Assembly (NCBI GenBank): GCA_016219985.1
Contig: JACRJO010000032.1
Span: 310,001-374,000 of the forward strand
Direction: 5' to 3'
Source: Sphingobacteriales bacterium
GTDB taxonomy: Bacteria; Bacteroidota; Bacteroidia; Chitinophagales; Chitinophagaceae
Length of the DNA stretch: 64,000 bases
Below are positions 51,280 to 61,512 of this stretch, in pieces. The notes under the pieces were generated by a model. The model made no database searches and was not told where the DNA came from. It saw only the letters and a list, made by a program, of their open reading frames with translations. Numbering within the stretch: the first letter of the stretch is position 1; each line of letters starts with the position of its first letter. The position numbers and the translations under genes were made by a program.

Positions 51280-52002
51280 TTATTCCTTTTTCTTTACACT
51301 CCCGGCACCGGATACCCGCTGATTAACCGTGGCATTCCCTTTATACCGTACATCGGCCGCACCCGACACCTCCACATCCAGCTTCACACTCGCAAATACC
51401 TCCGCATTACCAGCCCCGGAAATATCCACATTCACATTTTCCGCCATCAGCTCATAACATTTTATATCCGTACTCCCGGAACCATCCACCCGGAGATCCC
51501 TGGTCTCCCCTTTCAGCGTTACCGACCCCGCCCCGCTGATGGTAACATCCACTTTGGGGGCATTGATCTCTAACTTGGTATCGCAGGCGCCGCTTAGACT
51601 GACCTTCAGGTTCTCCGGAGTTGTTATTTTGTTTTCGCTGATAATATCGCAGGCGCCCGAAGCGCTGAAACGGGACAAATCTGGTCCGCTGACATAGACC
51701 CGGACAGAACGGGTCGGGCGCAGGTTGACCCCGCTCCGGGGATGGATTTCCAGCATATTCCCATCCGTTCCCACTTCTACATATTGCTGCAGGTTTTCAT
51801 CGGCCTCCACTCTTACCGACCGGACTGAATCCTGGCGGACATACACATCAATGGCCCCGCTCACGCGGACCCCGTTAAATGATTCCACCGTCCGGTTCTC
51901 CGTCCTTATTTTCCCGTTCCCACGGACTTTACGGCCAAAAAAATCCTGGCAGGAACTCAGGACCACCAGGGATGCCAAAAGCAAAACAACTGTACGTTTC
52001 AT
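51280..52002 (-). CDS. DUF2807 (head GIN domain) lipoprotein
   Basis: A 240-residue lipoprotein with the lipobox LVVLSSC. The mature region is a repetitive beta-solenoid: VESFNGVRVSGAIDVYVRQD, then recurrent SGACD/SGAGS/GSGSTD turns (LSRFSASGACDI, KVSLSGACDTKL, VDVTISGAGSVTL, LRVDGSGSTDI, VNVDISGAGNAEV). This is typical of DUF2807 proteins, which are abundant in Bacteroidota and of unknown function. A frame open to 52557 adds 185 residues antisense to guaA; those are spurious, and ATG 52002 is the start of the lipoprotein signal. It is divergent from guaA. Confidence 0.9.
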   Translation of the reverse strand: MKRTVVLLLASLVVLSSCQDFFGRKVRGNGKIRTENRTVESFNGVRVSGAIDVYVRQDSVRSVRVEADENLQQYVEVGTDGNMLEIHPRSGVNLRPTRSVRVYVSGPDLSRFSASGACDIISENKITTPENLKVSLSGACDTKLEINAPKVDVTISGAGSVTLKGETRDLRVDGSGSTDIKCYELMAENVNVDISGAGNAEVFASVKLDVEVSGAADVRYKGNATVNQRVSGAGSVKKKE

Positions 52003-52155
52003 AAAAAACTGTTTTTTTCCGATACCGAATATACTACCCTTTGACAGGTTTTCCTTCAGTTTGACGCCCCCGGGAATACCGGGGTTACAGCCACCCGGTA
52101 TTTCCCGGCTTTTACAGCCTCCTTCCCAGCCCGTTTTCTTTACCTTCGCAGCACT

Positions 52156-53691
52156 ATGACTGAAAAGATACTCATCCTGGATTATGGATCGCAATACACG
52201 CAACTGATTGCCCGGGCCGTCCGGGAAGCCCATGTGTACTGCGAGATCATTCCTTATCACAGATCCTTTGCGTTTGAACCCGGCCTGAAAGGGATCATTC
52301 TTTCCGGCTCCCCCTTCTCCGTCAACGAGGAAAAAGCGCCGGACACCGATATACAGGAACTGATCAGGCAGGTGCCCGTACTGGGTATTTGTTACGGGGC
52401 CCAGCTGACCGCCAAACGATTTGGGGGCCTGGTGGCCAAAAGTGATAAAAGAGAATATGGCCGGGCGATGCTGCAGCAGAAAAAAGAGGATCCCCTTTTC
52501 CGGGAGGTATCCCCCCTCAGCCAGGTTTGGATGAGTCATAGTGATACAATCAAACAATTGCCGGAGGGTTTCGAATTATTAGCCGATACGGAAAGTATTC
52601 CCGTTGCGGCGTTCCGGAAGACGGGGACTGAGACAAAACCCCTTTACGGGGTGCAGTTTCACCCCGAAGTTTACCACTCTACAGAAGGAAAAAAGATATT
52701 GCGCAACTTTTTAGTGCAGACCTGCGGCTGCAGCCAGGACTGGACCCCGGCGCATTTTATCACCGATACCGTGAAGGCGCTGCAGCAGCAAATCGGCGAC
52801 CGGAAAGTGATCATGGCCCTGAGCGGCGGGGTGGATTCCACTGTCGCAGCCACACTTATTCATAAAGCCATCGGCGACCGGCTTTCCGGGATATTCGTGG
52901 ACAACGGGGTATTACGGAAAGATGAATTTGAATCCGTTTTGCAGACCTACGGCCGCCTCGGGCTGAATGTAAAAGGCATTGACGCGAAAGAACATTTCTA
53001 TACCAAACTGGCCGGCAAAACTGATCCCGAAGAAAAAAGAAAAATTATCGGCAGCCTGTTCATTGATATCTTCCAGGAAGAAGCAAAAAAAGTGGAAGGT
53101 GTCGGGCTGCTGGGCCAGGGCACCATTTATCCGGATGTGATAGAAAGCATGTCCGTACACGGCCCATCCGTTACGATCAAGTCGCACCATAATGTGGGCG
53201 GGCTCCCGGATCACCTGCACCTTGAACTGGTGGAACCCCTGCGTTCCCTGTTCAAAGACGAAGTACGTAATGTTGGACGTGAACTGGGTATCCCGGCTGA
53301 AATGATTGACCGCCACCCCTTCCCCGGCCCGGGACTGGCCATCCGGATCCTGGGTGAGATCACGGAAGAAAAGGTACGGTTATTGCAACAAGCCGACCAG
53401 CTTTATATAAAAGCACTGAAAGATAACAATCTCTATGCAACGGTCTGGCAGGCCGGCGCTATCTTACTCCCGGTTAAAAGTGTGGGCGTGATGGGTGATG
53501 AGCGGACCTACGAATACACCGTGGCGTTAAGGGCGGTAACCAGCGTGGATGGCATGACGGCCGACTGGGCGCACCTGCCTTACGATTTCCTGGCCAATGT
53601 GTCGAACGAGATCATCAATAACGTGCGGGGCATCAACCGCGTGGTCTATGATATCAGCAGTAAACCGCCGGCCACTATCGAATGGGAATAA
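52156..53691 (+). CDS. guaA: GMP synthase (glutamine-hydrolysing)
   Basis: Converts XMP to GMP using glutamine and ATP. The 511-residue protein has an N-terminal class I amidotransferase domain with Cys79 in LGICYGAQL and the His/Glu pair in [12 protein letters not shown]. The ATP pyrophosphatase domain has the P-loop [26 protein letters not shown] and [10 protein letters not shown]. The C-terminal dimerisation domain includes [15 protein letters not shown] and ends [20 protein letters not shown], the canonical terminus. Length is normal. Confidence 0.97.
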   Translation: MTEKILILDYGSQYTQLIARAVREAHVYCEIIPYHRSFAFEPGLKGIILSGSPFSVNEEKAPDTDIQELIRQVPVLGICYGAQLTAKRFGGLVAKSDKREYGRAMLQQKKEDPLFREVSPLSQVWMSHSDTIKQLPEGFELLADTESIPVAAFRKTGTETKPLYGVQFHPEVYHSTEGKKILRNFLVQTCGCSQDWTPAHFITDTVKALQQQIGDRKVIMALSGGVDSTVAATLIHKAIGDRLSGIFVDNGVLRKDEFESVLQTYGRLGLNVKGIDAKEHFYTKLAGKTDPEEKRKIIGSLFIDIFQEEAKKVEGVGLLGQGTIYPDVIESMSVHGPSVTIKSHHNVGGLPDHLHLELVEPLRSLFKDEVRNVGRELGIPAEMIDRHPFPGPGLAIRILGEITEEKVRLLQQADQLYIKALKDNNLYATVWQAGAILLPVKSVGVMGDERTYEYTVALRAVTSVDGMTADWAHLPYDFLANVSNEIINNVRGINRVVYDISSKPPATIEWE

Positions 53692-53712
53692 CTGAATGAA
53701 TAAAACAGAAAT

Positions 53713-54888
53713 ATGAGGATTCTTCTTTTTGTGCTGATCACCCTGTCCTTCCTGGTCAATACAACCAGGGCGCAGGAGCCGGCACCCGTTTACAAGATCG
53801 CCATTTTCGCCCCCCTGTACCTGGATTCGGCCTTTGATGATCAGTCTGAATACCGGTATGCCAAAAACGTCTTTCCCAAATTTATCAACCCGGGACTTGA
53901 ATTTTATGAAGGCGCCCACCTGGCGCTTGATTCTTTAAACAGTGAAAAGATCAGCCTGGAAGTTCATGTTTTTGATACGCGGTCTGCCAAAGAGAGTATC
54001 CAGCAGCAACTATCCGGCCCCGCTGCCCGGAATGCCAGCTTGCTGATCGCTTACTGCAGCTCCGCGGAGGTGAAAATATTTGCAGATGCCGGGCTCCGGA
54101 ATAATATCCCGGTGATCAATGTCAACCTGCCCAATGACGGCGGTGTTACCGGGAATCCTTTTTTTGTAATGCTGAACTCCACCCTGAAGACCCAGTGCGA
54201 AGGTATTTACCGTCATATCCAGAAATATTATGCGCTGGACCGGCTGATCGTGTTCCGGAAAAAAGGAATGCTGGAAGACCGGGTCCGCTCCTATTTTGAC
54301 GACTATGGAAAAAACACAGCCGGGATCCCTCTCAAACTGACCTATGTTGATTTAACCGATAGCTTCACCCTGAACCAGCTTGTTCCCTACCTCGATACCA
54401 CCCGGCAAACCTTATGTGTGGCCGGCAGCCTGGATGAAAATTTCGGCAAAAGACTGGCCGCGCAACTGGCTTCCCTGAAAAAACAAAATTACAAGGCCTC
54501 CGTAATGGGGATGCCGACCTGGGATGCGATCAAAGATTTCACCAAACCGGAATACAAAGGGATTGAGATCATCTACAGCACGCCTTTTTACAGTCCCCGG
54601 ACCGATAAGGTCAGCCTCAGCATCACCAATACCTTTAATACAAAGATGTATGCCCGGCCCAGCGATATGGTCATGAGAGGTTATGAAACCGTCTGGCGTT
54701 TTGTAAAACTGCTGGTCCGGTACAAGAGCGATCTTGCTTCCAACCTGACCCGGAAGGAATTTAACCTGTTCAGGGATATTGATATCCAGCCCGTGCTGAA
54801 TAAACAAACCATGACCCTGGACTATTTTGAAAATAAAAAACTGTATTTTCTCAAATGGCAGGATGGCCTGATCAAATCGGTTAATTAG
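53713..54888 (+). CDS. Exported periplasmic-binding-protein-like (type 1 fold) protein
   Basis: A 391-residue protein with the signal peptide RILLFVLITLSFLVNTTRAQ. The mature part has a type 1 periplasmic-binding fold: KIAIFAPLYLDSAF, FYEGAHLALDSLN, VFDTRSAKESIQQQL, NIPVINVNLPNDGG, DRLIVFRKKGMLEDRV and YRSFDDYG-like text. It resembles leucine-binding or LpoA-like proteins, but no ABC transporter gene is near. The SMVMRGYETVWRFVKLL-type C-terminus is common to Bacteroidota homologues. Function is unknown. It lies 21 bp after guaA and 49 bp before the helicase gene. Confidence 0.78.
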   Translation: MRILLFVLITLSFLVNTTRAQEPAPVYKIAIFAPLYLDSAFDDQSEYRYAKNVFPKFINPGLEFYEGAHLALDSLNSEKISLEVHVFDTRSAKESIQQQLSGPAARNASLLIAYCSSAEVKIFADAGLRNNIPVINVNLPNDGGVTGNPFFVMLNSTLKTQCEGIYRHIQKYYALDRLIVFRKKGMLEDRVRSYFDDYGKNTAGIPLKLTYVDLTDSFTLNQLVPYLDTTRQTLCVAGSLDENFGKRLAAQLASLKKQNYKASVMGMPTWDAIKDFTKPEYKGIEIIYSTPFYSPRTDKVSLSITNTFNTKMYARPSDMVMRGYETVWRFVKLLVRYKSDLASNLTRKEFNLFRDIDIQPVLNKQTMTLDYFENKKLYFLKWQDGLIKSVN

Positions 54889-54937
54889 GCTGAGCCATCA
54901 ATAGCCTTCCTGTCTCCTTATTAATCATCTTTCAGCA

Positions 54938-57403
54938 GTGCCGCCTTCCACAGGATATACAACCGTATTCAATTGGCTTGAAGCAAAAGGGTTCAGGCCT
55001 TTTTTATTCCAGGAAGAAACCTGGAAACAGATCGGGGCAGGAGAAAGCGGCCTGGTCAATGCCCCCACGGGTTGCGGTAAAACTTATTCGGTATTCCTGG
55101 GCTGCCTGATCCGTTATATCAACCTTTACCCCGATAGCTATAAAAATAAGAAGGAGGCAGGGTTGCAACTGATCTGGATCACCCCGTTGCGGGCGCTGGC
55201 CAAAGATATCGGTCGTGCCATGGAAGAAGTGCTCCAGGAACTGGAGATTCCCTGGAAAGTTGGCATCCGCAACGGGGATACGCCAGCGGCGGAAAGGACC
55301 CGGCAAAAAAAGAATATGCCGGAGATCCTGATCATCACCCCCGAAAGCCTGCACCTGTTGCTGGCACAAAAAGGATATCCTGTCCTTTTTCAATCGCTTT
55401 CCCTGGTCGCCGTGGATGAATGGCATGAATTGCTCGGCAGTAAAAGAGGGGTGCAGGTGGAGTTAGCCATTTCCCGGCTGGTCCATAACCGGGGATCCAA
55501 TGATGAACCAGCACCCATGGTTTGGGGTATTTCCGCCACCATCGGGAACCTGGAAGAAGCCCGGGAAGTACTGCTTTCGCCACTGCGGAAAAAAGGGGTG
55601 ATCGTAAAAGCGGATCTGCAAAAACAAATCATCATCGAATCCGTTTTCCCGGATGAAATAGAAAAATATCCCTGGGCCGGTCACCTGGGCATCCGCCTGG
55701 CGCATAAAATTATCCCGATCATACAGAACAGCCGGACCACTCTTATTTTCATCAATACAAGGGGAATGAGTGAGACCTGGTACCAAACCCTGCTGGATCT
55801 TTGCCCGGACCTGGCAGGCGCCATCGCTTTGCATCATGGTTCCATTGATATGGAACTCCGCAACTGGATTGAAGACAATCTCCATTCCGGTAACCTGAAA
55901 GCCGTGGTTTGTACCGCCAGCCTGGACCTGGGAGTGGATTTCAGGCCTGTAGAAACGGTCATACAGGTAGGTTCCCCCAAGGGAGTAGCCCGTTTCCTGC
56001 AAAGGGCCGGGAGAAGCGGGCATCGCCCCGATGCGAGCAGTAAAATTTATTTTCTCCCCACGCATTCCCTTGAACTGATGGAAGCAGCGGCCCTGAAATC
56101 GGCCATAGAAGAAAAGATGATCGAAAGCCGGGTTCCGTTCACGCTATGTTATGATGTATTGCTGCAATACCTGAATACCCTGGCCATATCGGAAGGGTTT
56201 ACATCTGACCAGCTCTATGCAGAGATCATATCCACGCATTGTTACCGTACACTATCCCGGGAAGAATGGATACAGATCATTCATTTTGTTACCGAAGGCG
56301 GGCAGGCCATGCACCAGTATGACGATTTTAAGAAAGTGGAATACGAAAACGGGTTGTATAAAATAAACAGCCGCAAGATCGCCATGCGGCACCGGTTGCA
56401 TATCGGGACCATCGTGAGCGATGCGATGCTGAAGGTCAAATTCATCAGCGGCGGGTATGTGGGAGTGATCGAGGAATATTTTATTTCCCGGCTGGATCCG
56501 GGTGATGTATTCACCCTGGCCGGCAGGAACCTGGAATTTGTCCTGATCAAAGACATGACGGTGCTGGTCCGTAAATCCACCCAGAAGAAATCGATCGTAC
56601 CGAGCTGGAACGGCGGGCGCATGCCCCTCAGCGCCAACCTGGGTAAAAAACTGAGGGCTACCCTGAACCAGTTGCACAACGGCAACAGCGAAGGCCTGGT
56701 TGAATTAAAAGCCCTGGAACCGCTTTTTGAACTGCAGGCCCGGCTCTCCCATGTACCTGCAGAAAACGAATTGCTGATCGAGCAGATTGAGACCAAAGAC
56801 GGCTTCCATTTATTTGTGTATCCCTTTGAAGGCCGGCTGGTGCATGAAGCGATGGCCGCGATATTAGCCTGGCGTATCAGCCGGATCCGGCCCATCACTT
56901 TTTCGTTTGCGATGAATGATTACGGGTTTGAACTGCTGAGCGACCAGCCGGTCCCGGTGGATGATACCAATGTGTATGAACTGTTTTCGCCCGATAACCT
57001 CCTGACCGATATCCAGCGCAGTGTAAATAACACGGAAATGGCGCGCCGTAAGTTCAGGGATGTGGCGGTGATCGGGGGCCTGATTTTCCAGGGCATGCCC
57101 GGTGAAAAAAAGAAAGCCCGCCACCTGCAATCTTCCGCCTCCCTGTTGTTTAATGTATTCAGCGAGTACGATCCGGGCAACCTGCTGCTCCGCCAGTCTT
57201 ACCAGGAAGTACTCGACCAGCAAATGGAAGAAGCCCGCTTGCGGGACATGCTGCAGCGGATACAGAATTCCCGTATTGTGATCCGGTTTCCGGAGCAACT
57301 CACCCCTTTCTGCTTCCCGATCAAAGTGGACAGTATGCGGGAGGATCTGTCTTCGGAAAAACTGGAAGACCGGGTCCGGAAAATGCAGCAGCAACTGCAA
57401 TAG
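54938..57403 (+). CDS. Ligase-associated DNA damage response DEXH-box helicase (Lhr-like)
   Basis: An 821-residue superfamily 2 helicase. It shows FLFQEETWKQIGAGESGLVNA, Walker A in APTGCGKTYSVFL, ITPESLHLLLAQ, the DEXH box in VAVDEWHELLGSKRG, SATIG (motif III), FINTRGMSE, CTASLDLGVDF and QRAGRSGHRPD (motif VI). An Lhr-type C-terminal domain follows. Start is GTG at 54938, the earliest codon that gives the family N-terminus. The family is found with pdeM, an exonuclease and an ATP-dependent ligase as a DNA damage response set. Here only pdeM follows, 38 bp downstream. Confidence 0.93.
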   Translation: MPPSTGYTTVFNWLEAKGFRPFLFQEETWKQIGAGESGLVNAPTGCGKTYSVFLGCLIRYINLYPDSYKNKKEAGLQLIWITPLRALAKDIGRAMEEVLQELEIPWKVGIRNGDTPAAERTRQKKNMPEILIITPESLHLLLAQKGYPVLFQSLSLVAVDEWHELLGSKRGVQVELAISRLVHNRGSNDEPAPMVWGISATIGNLEEAREVLLSPLRKKGVIVKADLQKQIIIESVFPDEIEKYPWAGHLGIRLAHKIIPIIQNSRTTLIFINTRGMSETWYQTLLDLCPDLAGAIALHHGSIDMELRNWIEDNLHSGNLKAVVCTASLDLGVDFRPVETVIQVGSPKGVARFLQRAGRSGHRPDASSKIYFLPTHSLELMEAAALKSAIEEKMIESRVPFTLCYDVLLQYLNTLAISEGFTSDQLYAEIISTHCYRTLSREEWIQIIHFVTEGGQAMHQYDDFKKVEYENGLYKINSRKIAMRHRLHIGTIVSDAMLKVKFISGGYVGVIEEYFISRLDPGDVFTLAGRNLEFVLIKDMTVLVRKSTQKKSIVPSWNGGRMPLSANLGKKLRATLNQLHNGNSEGLVELKALEPLFELQARLSHVPAENELLIEQIETKDGFHLFVYPFEGRLVHEAMAAILAWRISRIRPITFSFAMNDYGFELLSDQPVPVDDTNVYELFSPDNLLTDIQRSVNNTEMARRKFRDVAVIGGLIFQGMPGEKKKARHLQSSASLLFNVFSEYDPGNLLLRQSYQEVLDQQMEEARLRDMLQRIQNSRIVIRFPEQLTPFCFPIKVDSMREDLSSEKLEDRVRKMQQQLQ

Positions 57404-57441
57404 TTTGAACTATTTTTTCAATAGTTTTGATCTTCCTGTAA

Positions 57442-58110
57442 ATGAAAAATCCGGTCCCGCATATCATCCGGCAGCAGACTTTCTGGGTATCCCCGGAACG
57501 TTGTTTATTATGGGAGGAGGAGAATACCCTGATCGTGGCTGACCTGCATCTCGGAAAGTCAGGACATTTCCGGAAAGAAGGGATCGGGATCCCGCAAAGC
57601 ATTTATAAAGCCGATCTCCAGCGGCTGATGGCGCAGCTCTATTTGTACAAGGCGGACCGGCTGATCATTGCCGGTGATTTCACCCACAGCACCGCCAATA
57701 AAGAACTGGACCTGTTTTTAAAATGGAGAAAGGACTTCTCCCTGCTGCATATCGACCTGGTAAAAGGGAACCATGATATCCTCGCAGACAGCTGGTATGA
57801 AGCCGCCGGTATCCGGGTCAGCTCCTGGAAACTGCAGGCCGGTCCCTTTCTTTTCCTGCACGACCTGAAAGCAGCGGCGGATCTGTCTGCTGAAGAAAGA
57901 AGCTCCTATCTTTTTACCGGCCATATGCACCCGGCTGTTACGCTGAAAGGAAAAGGAAAACAATCCTTACGTTTTCCCTGTTTTTATTTTACAAAAGAAT
58001 ACGCGGTATTGCCGGCTTTCAGCCGTTTTACGGGGGGCTATAAAGTGCAACCGGCAAAGGATGAGCAGGTGTATGCGCTGGTGGAAGGCGGTCTCCTGTT
58101 ACTGCCTTAA
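57442..58110 (+). CDS. pdeM: Ligase-associated DNA damage response endonuclease PdeM
   Basis: A 222-residue calcineurin-like metallophosphoesterase. Metal-site motifs are in order: LIVADLHLGKSGHFRKEG, IIAGDFTHSTANKEL, LVKGNHDI, FLHDLKAA and FTGHMHPAV. The N-terminus LLWEEENTLIVADLH is typical of PdeM. It follows the helicase gene by 38 bp on the same strand. The ligase and exonuclease partners are not in the window. Its stop overlaps the convergent DUF5916 gene by 4 bp. Confidence 0.92.
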   Translation: MKNPVPHIIRQQTFWVSPERCLLWEEENTLIVADLHLGKSGHFRKEGIGIPQSIYKADLQRLMAQLYLYKADRLIIAGDFTHSTANKELDLFLKWRKDFSLLHIDLVKGNHDILADSWYEAAGIRVSSWKLQAGPFLFLHDLKAAADLSAEERSSYLFTGHMHPAVTLKGKGKQSLRFPCFYFTKEYAVLPAFSRFTGGYKVQPAKDEQVYALVEGGLLLLP

Positions 58111-60560
58111 CGTTTTTTGCGCAGCTGGTTATAATCCAGGAAATAGATAAAGCGGATGGTTAGCTCGTTCCCGTGCCGGAGATCAAATGTTTTTCCCAGG
58201 TTGCGCACATAATTGTTCCGGCCGGAATTGAGCATCACCTGTTCGTCATTTCCCAGCCAGTTTTTGTACCCGAGGATCAGGCGGCTGCCCAGGCGGAAAT
58301 CCCAGGTGAGGAAGGCATCCACATTGAATACATTAAAATTTTCATCCTGGTTGCTGACGAAAGGACGGTCCAGCAGGTAGCCCTTGCTGTCCACATTATG
58401 AAAACTGGTATAGCTGACCTTATTCCAGTAATGCCTGGCCCGCAGGGTGAGATTAAGCCGGTAGGCAAAATTATAGATCCCGGAAAGCACTGTTGTGAAA
58501 TCCCGGTTTGTCCTGAACCCGACGATCGGCTCGCCATTGTTTTCCCGCATAAATGCATAGCCCAGCTGGTTATCTTCGAGATGAGAAGCGGCTTGCAGGT
58601 CGAGCGAGAACCGATTGCCAAAGCGGTACCGGAGCCCCAGGGAGATCCCGTAATAGGTATTCTTATATTCCGGCGCCAGTGCATAGACCAGGTCAAAACT
58701 GACATAGGTTTTCTTCCGGCTGTCGGTGCTTCCTTCCAGTTCAAATGAAAAATTGGCCGGGTAACGAAGCGGGCGGTTATCGGTCCGCAGTTCAAAGTAG
58801 TTCCGTTCCCAGCCGGGAATAAATCCCGAAATAAAACTGAGGTCCCAGAAATTCTTAAATAACCAGAAACTGCGGGCCTCTATATCAAATTTGCTGTAAG
58901 CATACGGCTGGTAGAGGTACTGAAGCCGGGACGTGAGTGTATAACTGTAATCAATAAACGTACGCGTGGGCCTGAACTTCCGGTAGGAGACACTTCCCCG
59001 GTAACTGACCTCATTGGCTGCCTGCAGAATTCCCAGGTCATTGGGGTCGTAGTTTTTGGATTCAATATTTCCCAGCAAATAGTATTGCCAGTTGCCGCTT
59101 ACCTTACCGTATTTAAGGGTACTGTTATAGCCGTCATAGGAATAAGGTGCCCAGATCTTACTGTATCGGGCCGTACCCTGGAGGGCATACAGGTTCCGCT
59201 TATCATACAATGAAAAATCCAGTGCAGTTACATTGGCATCCCTCGCGGCCCCGTTGCGCATCACATTGGTATTGGTGAACGTCAGGGAGGAGCGGCCCTT
59301 AAAGGCCTGGTCCAGCACGATAATATTATAATTCGCCAGGGGTTCCGTTTCAATGGTGCTATCCCGGCCGGTGGTCCGGTTACGCAATATCGCTTTCGCC
59401 GGGGCCGTTACGGCATTAAAGATGCCGATACCGAGTTTGTTCCGGGTTCGCCCGGAAAATTTAACGGCATTGTACAACTGGGTGCTCATGGGATTCTTCA
59501 GCACTTCCAGGTTGGGGTCTGCTTCAGCCAGGCCCAATACGGAATAATAGCCGCCGGGCAGGGCGCCGACCCGCCTGGAATAAAAGAGTTTTGCCTTGTT
59601 AAAAATTTCGGTGCCTTCGGTAAAGAACTGCCGGTTCTCCTGGAACTGCACTTCATAGGGTGTCAGGTTATTCACCACATTATCCGAAATGACCTGGCCG
59701 AAATCAGGTACGAGAGTGGCGTCAAGGGTGAAACTTTCATTCACCCCGTATTTAAGATCCATTCCCCCGTTCCTCAGCCATTCGTTGAGGTAACTGTTGC
59801 CTACCGGCGAGGAGCGGAAACCAGTTGTAATGTAAGGTGAGAAACTGAGCCGCAGCGGAGGTTCGATATTTTGTAAACCGGTAAGTCCCCCGAACTGGTT
59901 GGCAAACCCGTTTACCTGCGGATTAACCGGGTTCCAGAAACCCGTTTCATTGTTCCGCCGGATGAACCGGAGCAATTGCAATCCCCAGTCCTGTACTTCT
60001 TTTTTAGAAAAGCGTAAGGACACATAGGGTATCCGCATCTCGGCGATCCAACCATCGTGCGGGAAGCTGACCTTACTTTCCCAAACGGCATCCCAGGTTT
60101 TATCACCATAGCTGCCAAATTCACCGGAATAACTGGGAGAGACCCGGGCATCCGATTGCACATTGGCGGTGGTTACCAGGAACTGAAACCCGTTTTGTTT
60201 ATCATTATAGGTATCAAAAAATACAGAGAAATAATCCACATCCTTGAGTTGCTCGCCGTCACGGGCAGTGAATTGTTTACGGATCAGGGCCGGGTCATCA
60301 AAAAGATAGGCCCCGATATAAATCGCGTCATTATCGTAGAGAATCCTTACCTCGGTCTTTTGCGAACCGGGTAATCCAAAAGCCGGGGAATTTTGAATAA
60401 AACCAGTTAAAACCGGGGCATCCTTCCAGGCAGCATCATCCAGCACTCCGTCGATCCGGGGTGCAAGCGAAGTCTTTACAGCCTGGGTTGTTTTAACCTG
60501 TGCAACTGATTGAAAACAAAGGAGTAAAAGAAATATGCAGGTATAATTTTTTAGCCTCAT
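58107..60560 (-). CDS. CBM9-like / DUF5916 outer-membrane protein
   Basis: An 817-residue exported protein with the signal peptide RLKNYTCIFLLLLCFQSVAQ. An N-terminal CBM9-like sandwich (about 25-230) starts PRIDGVLDDAAWKDAPVLTG, with VRILYDNDAIYIGAYLFDDP and WIAEMRIPYVSLRF. The rest is a DUF5916 outer-membrane barrel (NEWLRNGGMDLKYGVNESFT, VPDFGQVISD, QENRQFFTEGTEIF). The family is widespread in Bacteroidota; substrates are unproven, though sugar binding is often proposed. It is a single gene. Confidence 0.9.
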   Translation of the reverse strand: MRLKNYTCIFLLLLCFQSVAQVKTTQAVKTSLAPRIDGVLDDAAWKDAPVLTGFIQNSPAFGLPGSQKTEVRILYDNDAIYIGAYLFDDPALIRKQFTARDGEQLKDVDYFSVFFDTYNDKQNGFQFLVTTANVQSDARVSPSYSGEFGSYGDKTWDAVWESKVSFPHDGWIAEMRIPYVSLRFSKKEVQDWGLQLLRFIRRNNETGFWNPVNPQVNGFANQFGGLTGLQNIEPPLRLSFSPYITTGFRSSPVGNSYLNEWLRNGGMDLKYGVNESFTLDATLVPDFGQVISDNVVNNLTPYEVQFQENRQFFTEGTEIFNKAKLFYSRRVGALPGGYYSVLGLAEADPNLEVLKNPMSTQLYNAVKFSGRTRNKLGIGIFNAVTAPAKAILRNRTTGRDSTIETEPLANYNIIVLDQAFKGRSSLTFTNTNVMRNGAARDANVTALDFSLYDKRNLYALQGTARYSKIWAPYSYDGYNSTLKYGKVSGNWQYYLLGNIESKNYDPNDLGILQAANEVSYRGSVSYRKFRPTRTFIDYSYTLTSRLQYLYQPYAYSKFDIEARSFWLFKNFWDLSFISGFIPGWERNYFELRTDNRPLRYPANFSFELEGSTDSRKKTYVSFDLVYALAPEYKNTYYGISLGLRYRFGNRFSLDLQAASHLEDNQLGYAFMRENNGEPIVGFRTNRDFTTVLSGIYNFAYRLNLTLRARHYWNKVSYTSFHNVDSKGYLLDRPFVSNQDENFNVFNVDAFLTWDFRLGSRLILGYKNWLGNDEQVMLNSGRNNYVRNLGKTFDLRHGNELTIRFIYFLDYNQLRKKR

Positions 60561-60656
60561 CAGCAGGTAACCTTCTACAAATATAATGACAAAACATCAG
60601 GAGCAAAGGCTGCCTGTCAAGGGAGAAAAAAACCATGCTAAGTGATTGGCCGGCAC

Positions 60657-61406
60657 TCAGTTAATACGCTTCTTCAGGGAAGTTACCTGCTGCTGAAGGT
60701 CGGAAACCACAGTGGCCAGTTGGTTCATGTCCCAACGGTTCTGGGTGCTGGTTCTTGAAATAACCACTTGCGCCTGCCACATTTCCAACACTTCTTCTGC
60801 ATTCACCGTATATGGATGGAATGTAGGGTTATCACTGACAAGGGTAAGTTTATTCTTGTACCGGTTGTGTTTCTGCACCCGCTTATAAACAATCCCTTCA
60901 TTGCGGGAGATCACGATACAGGCCGCATTATTTTTTACTTCTTCCAGGTTTTCCACCTTCTCTCCCACAATCACAGAACCACTGGGAGTCGGCAGCATGG
61001 AATCGCCAATGATCTCAAAAGCCCGGTAATTGCCCCCCGTCAGCATAGGAAGCGTAAAGGTGTTCAGTTCATCAATGAACTCAGGATCCGCATAACCCGC
61101 CAGGTAACCGGCTGCCGCTTTTACCGGCACAAACTGGATCTCTGATTTGCCGGATGACATTTTCAGGGCCCTTCGTTTTGCCAGGTAACTGGCTTTGTTA
61201 TCACTCAGGTCCTTCCGTAAAATTTCATCCAGGGTTAACTTAAACATATCGCAAACAGCTTCCAGCACATCAATCCTTGGCTCTGCCCGCTCCTCTTCGT
61301 AGGCGCCGAGCAGGGAACGTTTGATATGCAGTTTGTTGGCAAATTCCTCCTGGGTCCAGCCACGCAGCTTCCGGAGGTACTTCAGGTTTTGATTTGAGAC
61401 CGCCAT
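60657..61406 (-). CDS. XRE-family regulator with S24 LexA/CI-like peptidase domain
   Basis: A 249-residue protein. An N-terminal helix-turn-helix (about 5-63) has LKYLRKLRGWTQEEFANKLH and KRSLLGAYEEERAEPR. The S24 domain follows, with catalytic Ser136 in EIIGDSMLPTPSG and Lys175 in GIVYKRVQK. It may self-cleave upon DNA damage, but the usual Ala-Gly cleavage site cannot be assigned with certainty (KAAAGYLAGY near 97-104 is a candidate). The C-terminus has a coiled segment (ATVVSDLQQQVTSLKKRI). The frame extends to 61889 but that part is antisense to surE. It is not in a prophage context. Confidence 0.9.
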   Translation of the reverse strand: MAVSNQNLKYLRKLRGWTQEEFANKLHIKRSLLGAYEEERAEPRIDVLEAVCDMFKLTLDEILRKDLSDNKASYLAKRRALKMSSGKSEIQFVPVKAAAGYLAGYADPEFIDELNTFTLPMLTGGNYRAFEIIGDSMLPTPSGSVIVGEKVENLEEVKNNAACIVISRNEGIVYKRVQKHNRYKNKLTLVSDNPTFHPYTVNAEEVLEMWQAQVVISRTSTQNRWDMNQLATVVSDLQQQVTSLKKRIN

Positions 61407-61512
61407 GGTTTCTAATTTATTTAGCTGCAAAATACTAATTATTTTAGATTTTCCAAATCCTTTCTTCCGGCCGGCTTGGTGAACCCGGAAAAAACAAGGA
61501 TTTTTGCCAGGT

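Noticed and set aside
52003..52557. N-terminal extension of the DUF2807 protein to 425 residues
   Set aside because: The added part lies antisense to guaA, and an in-frame lipoprotein signal begins at 52002.
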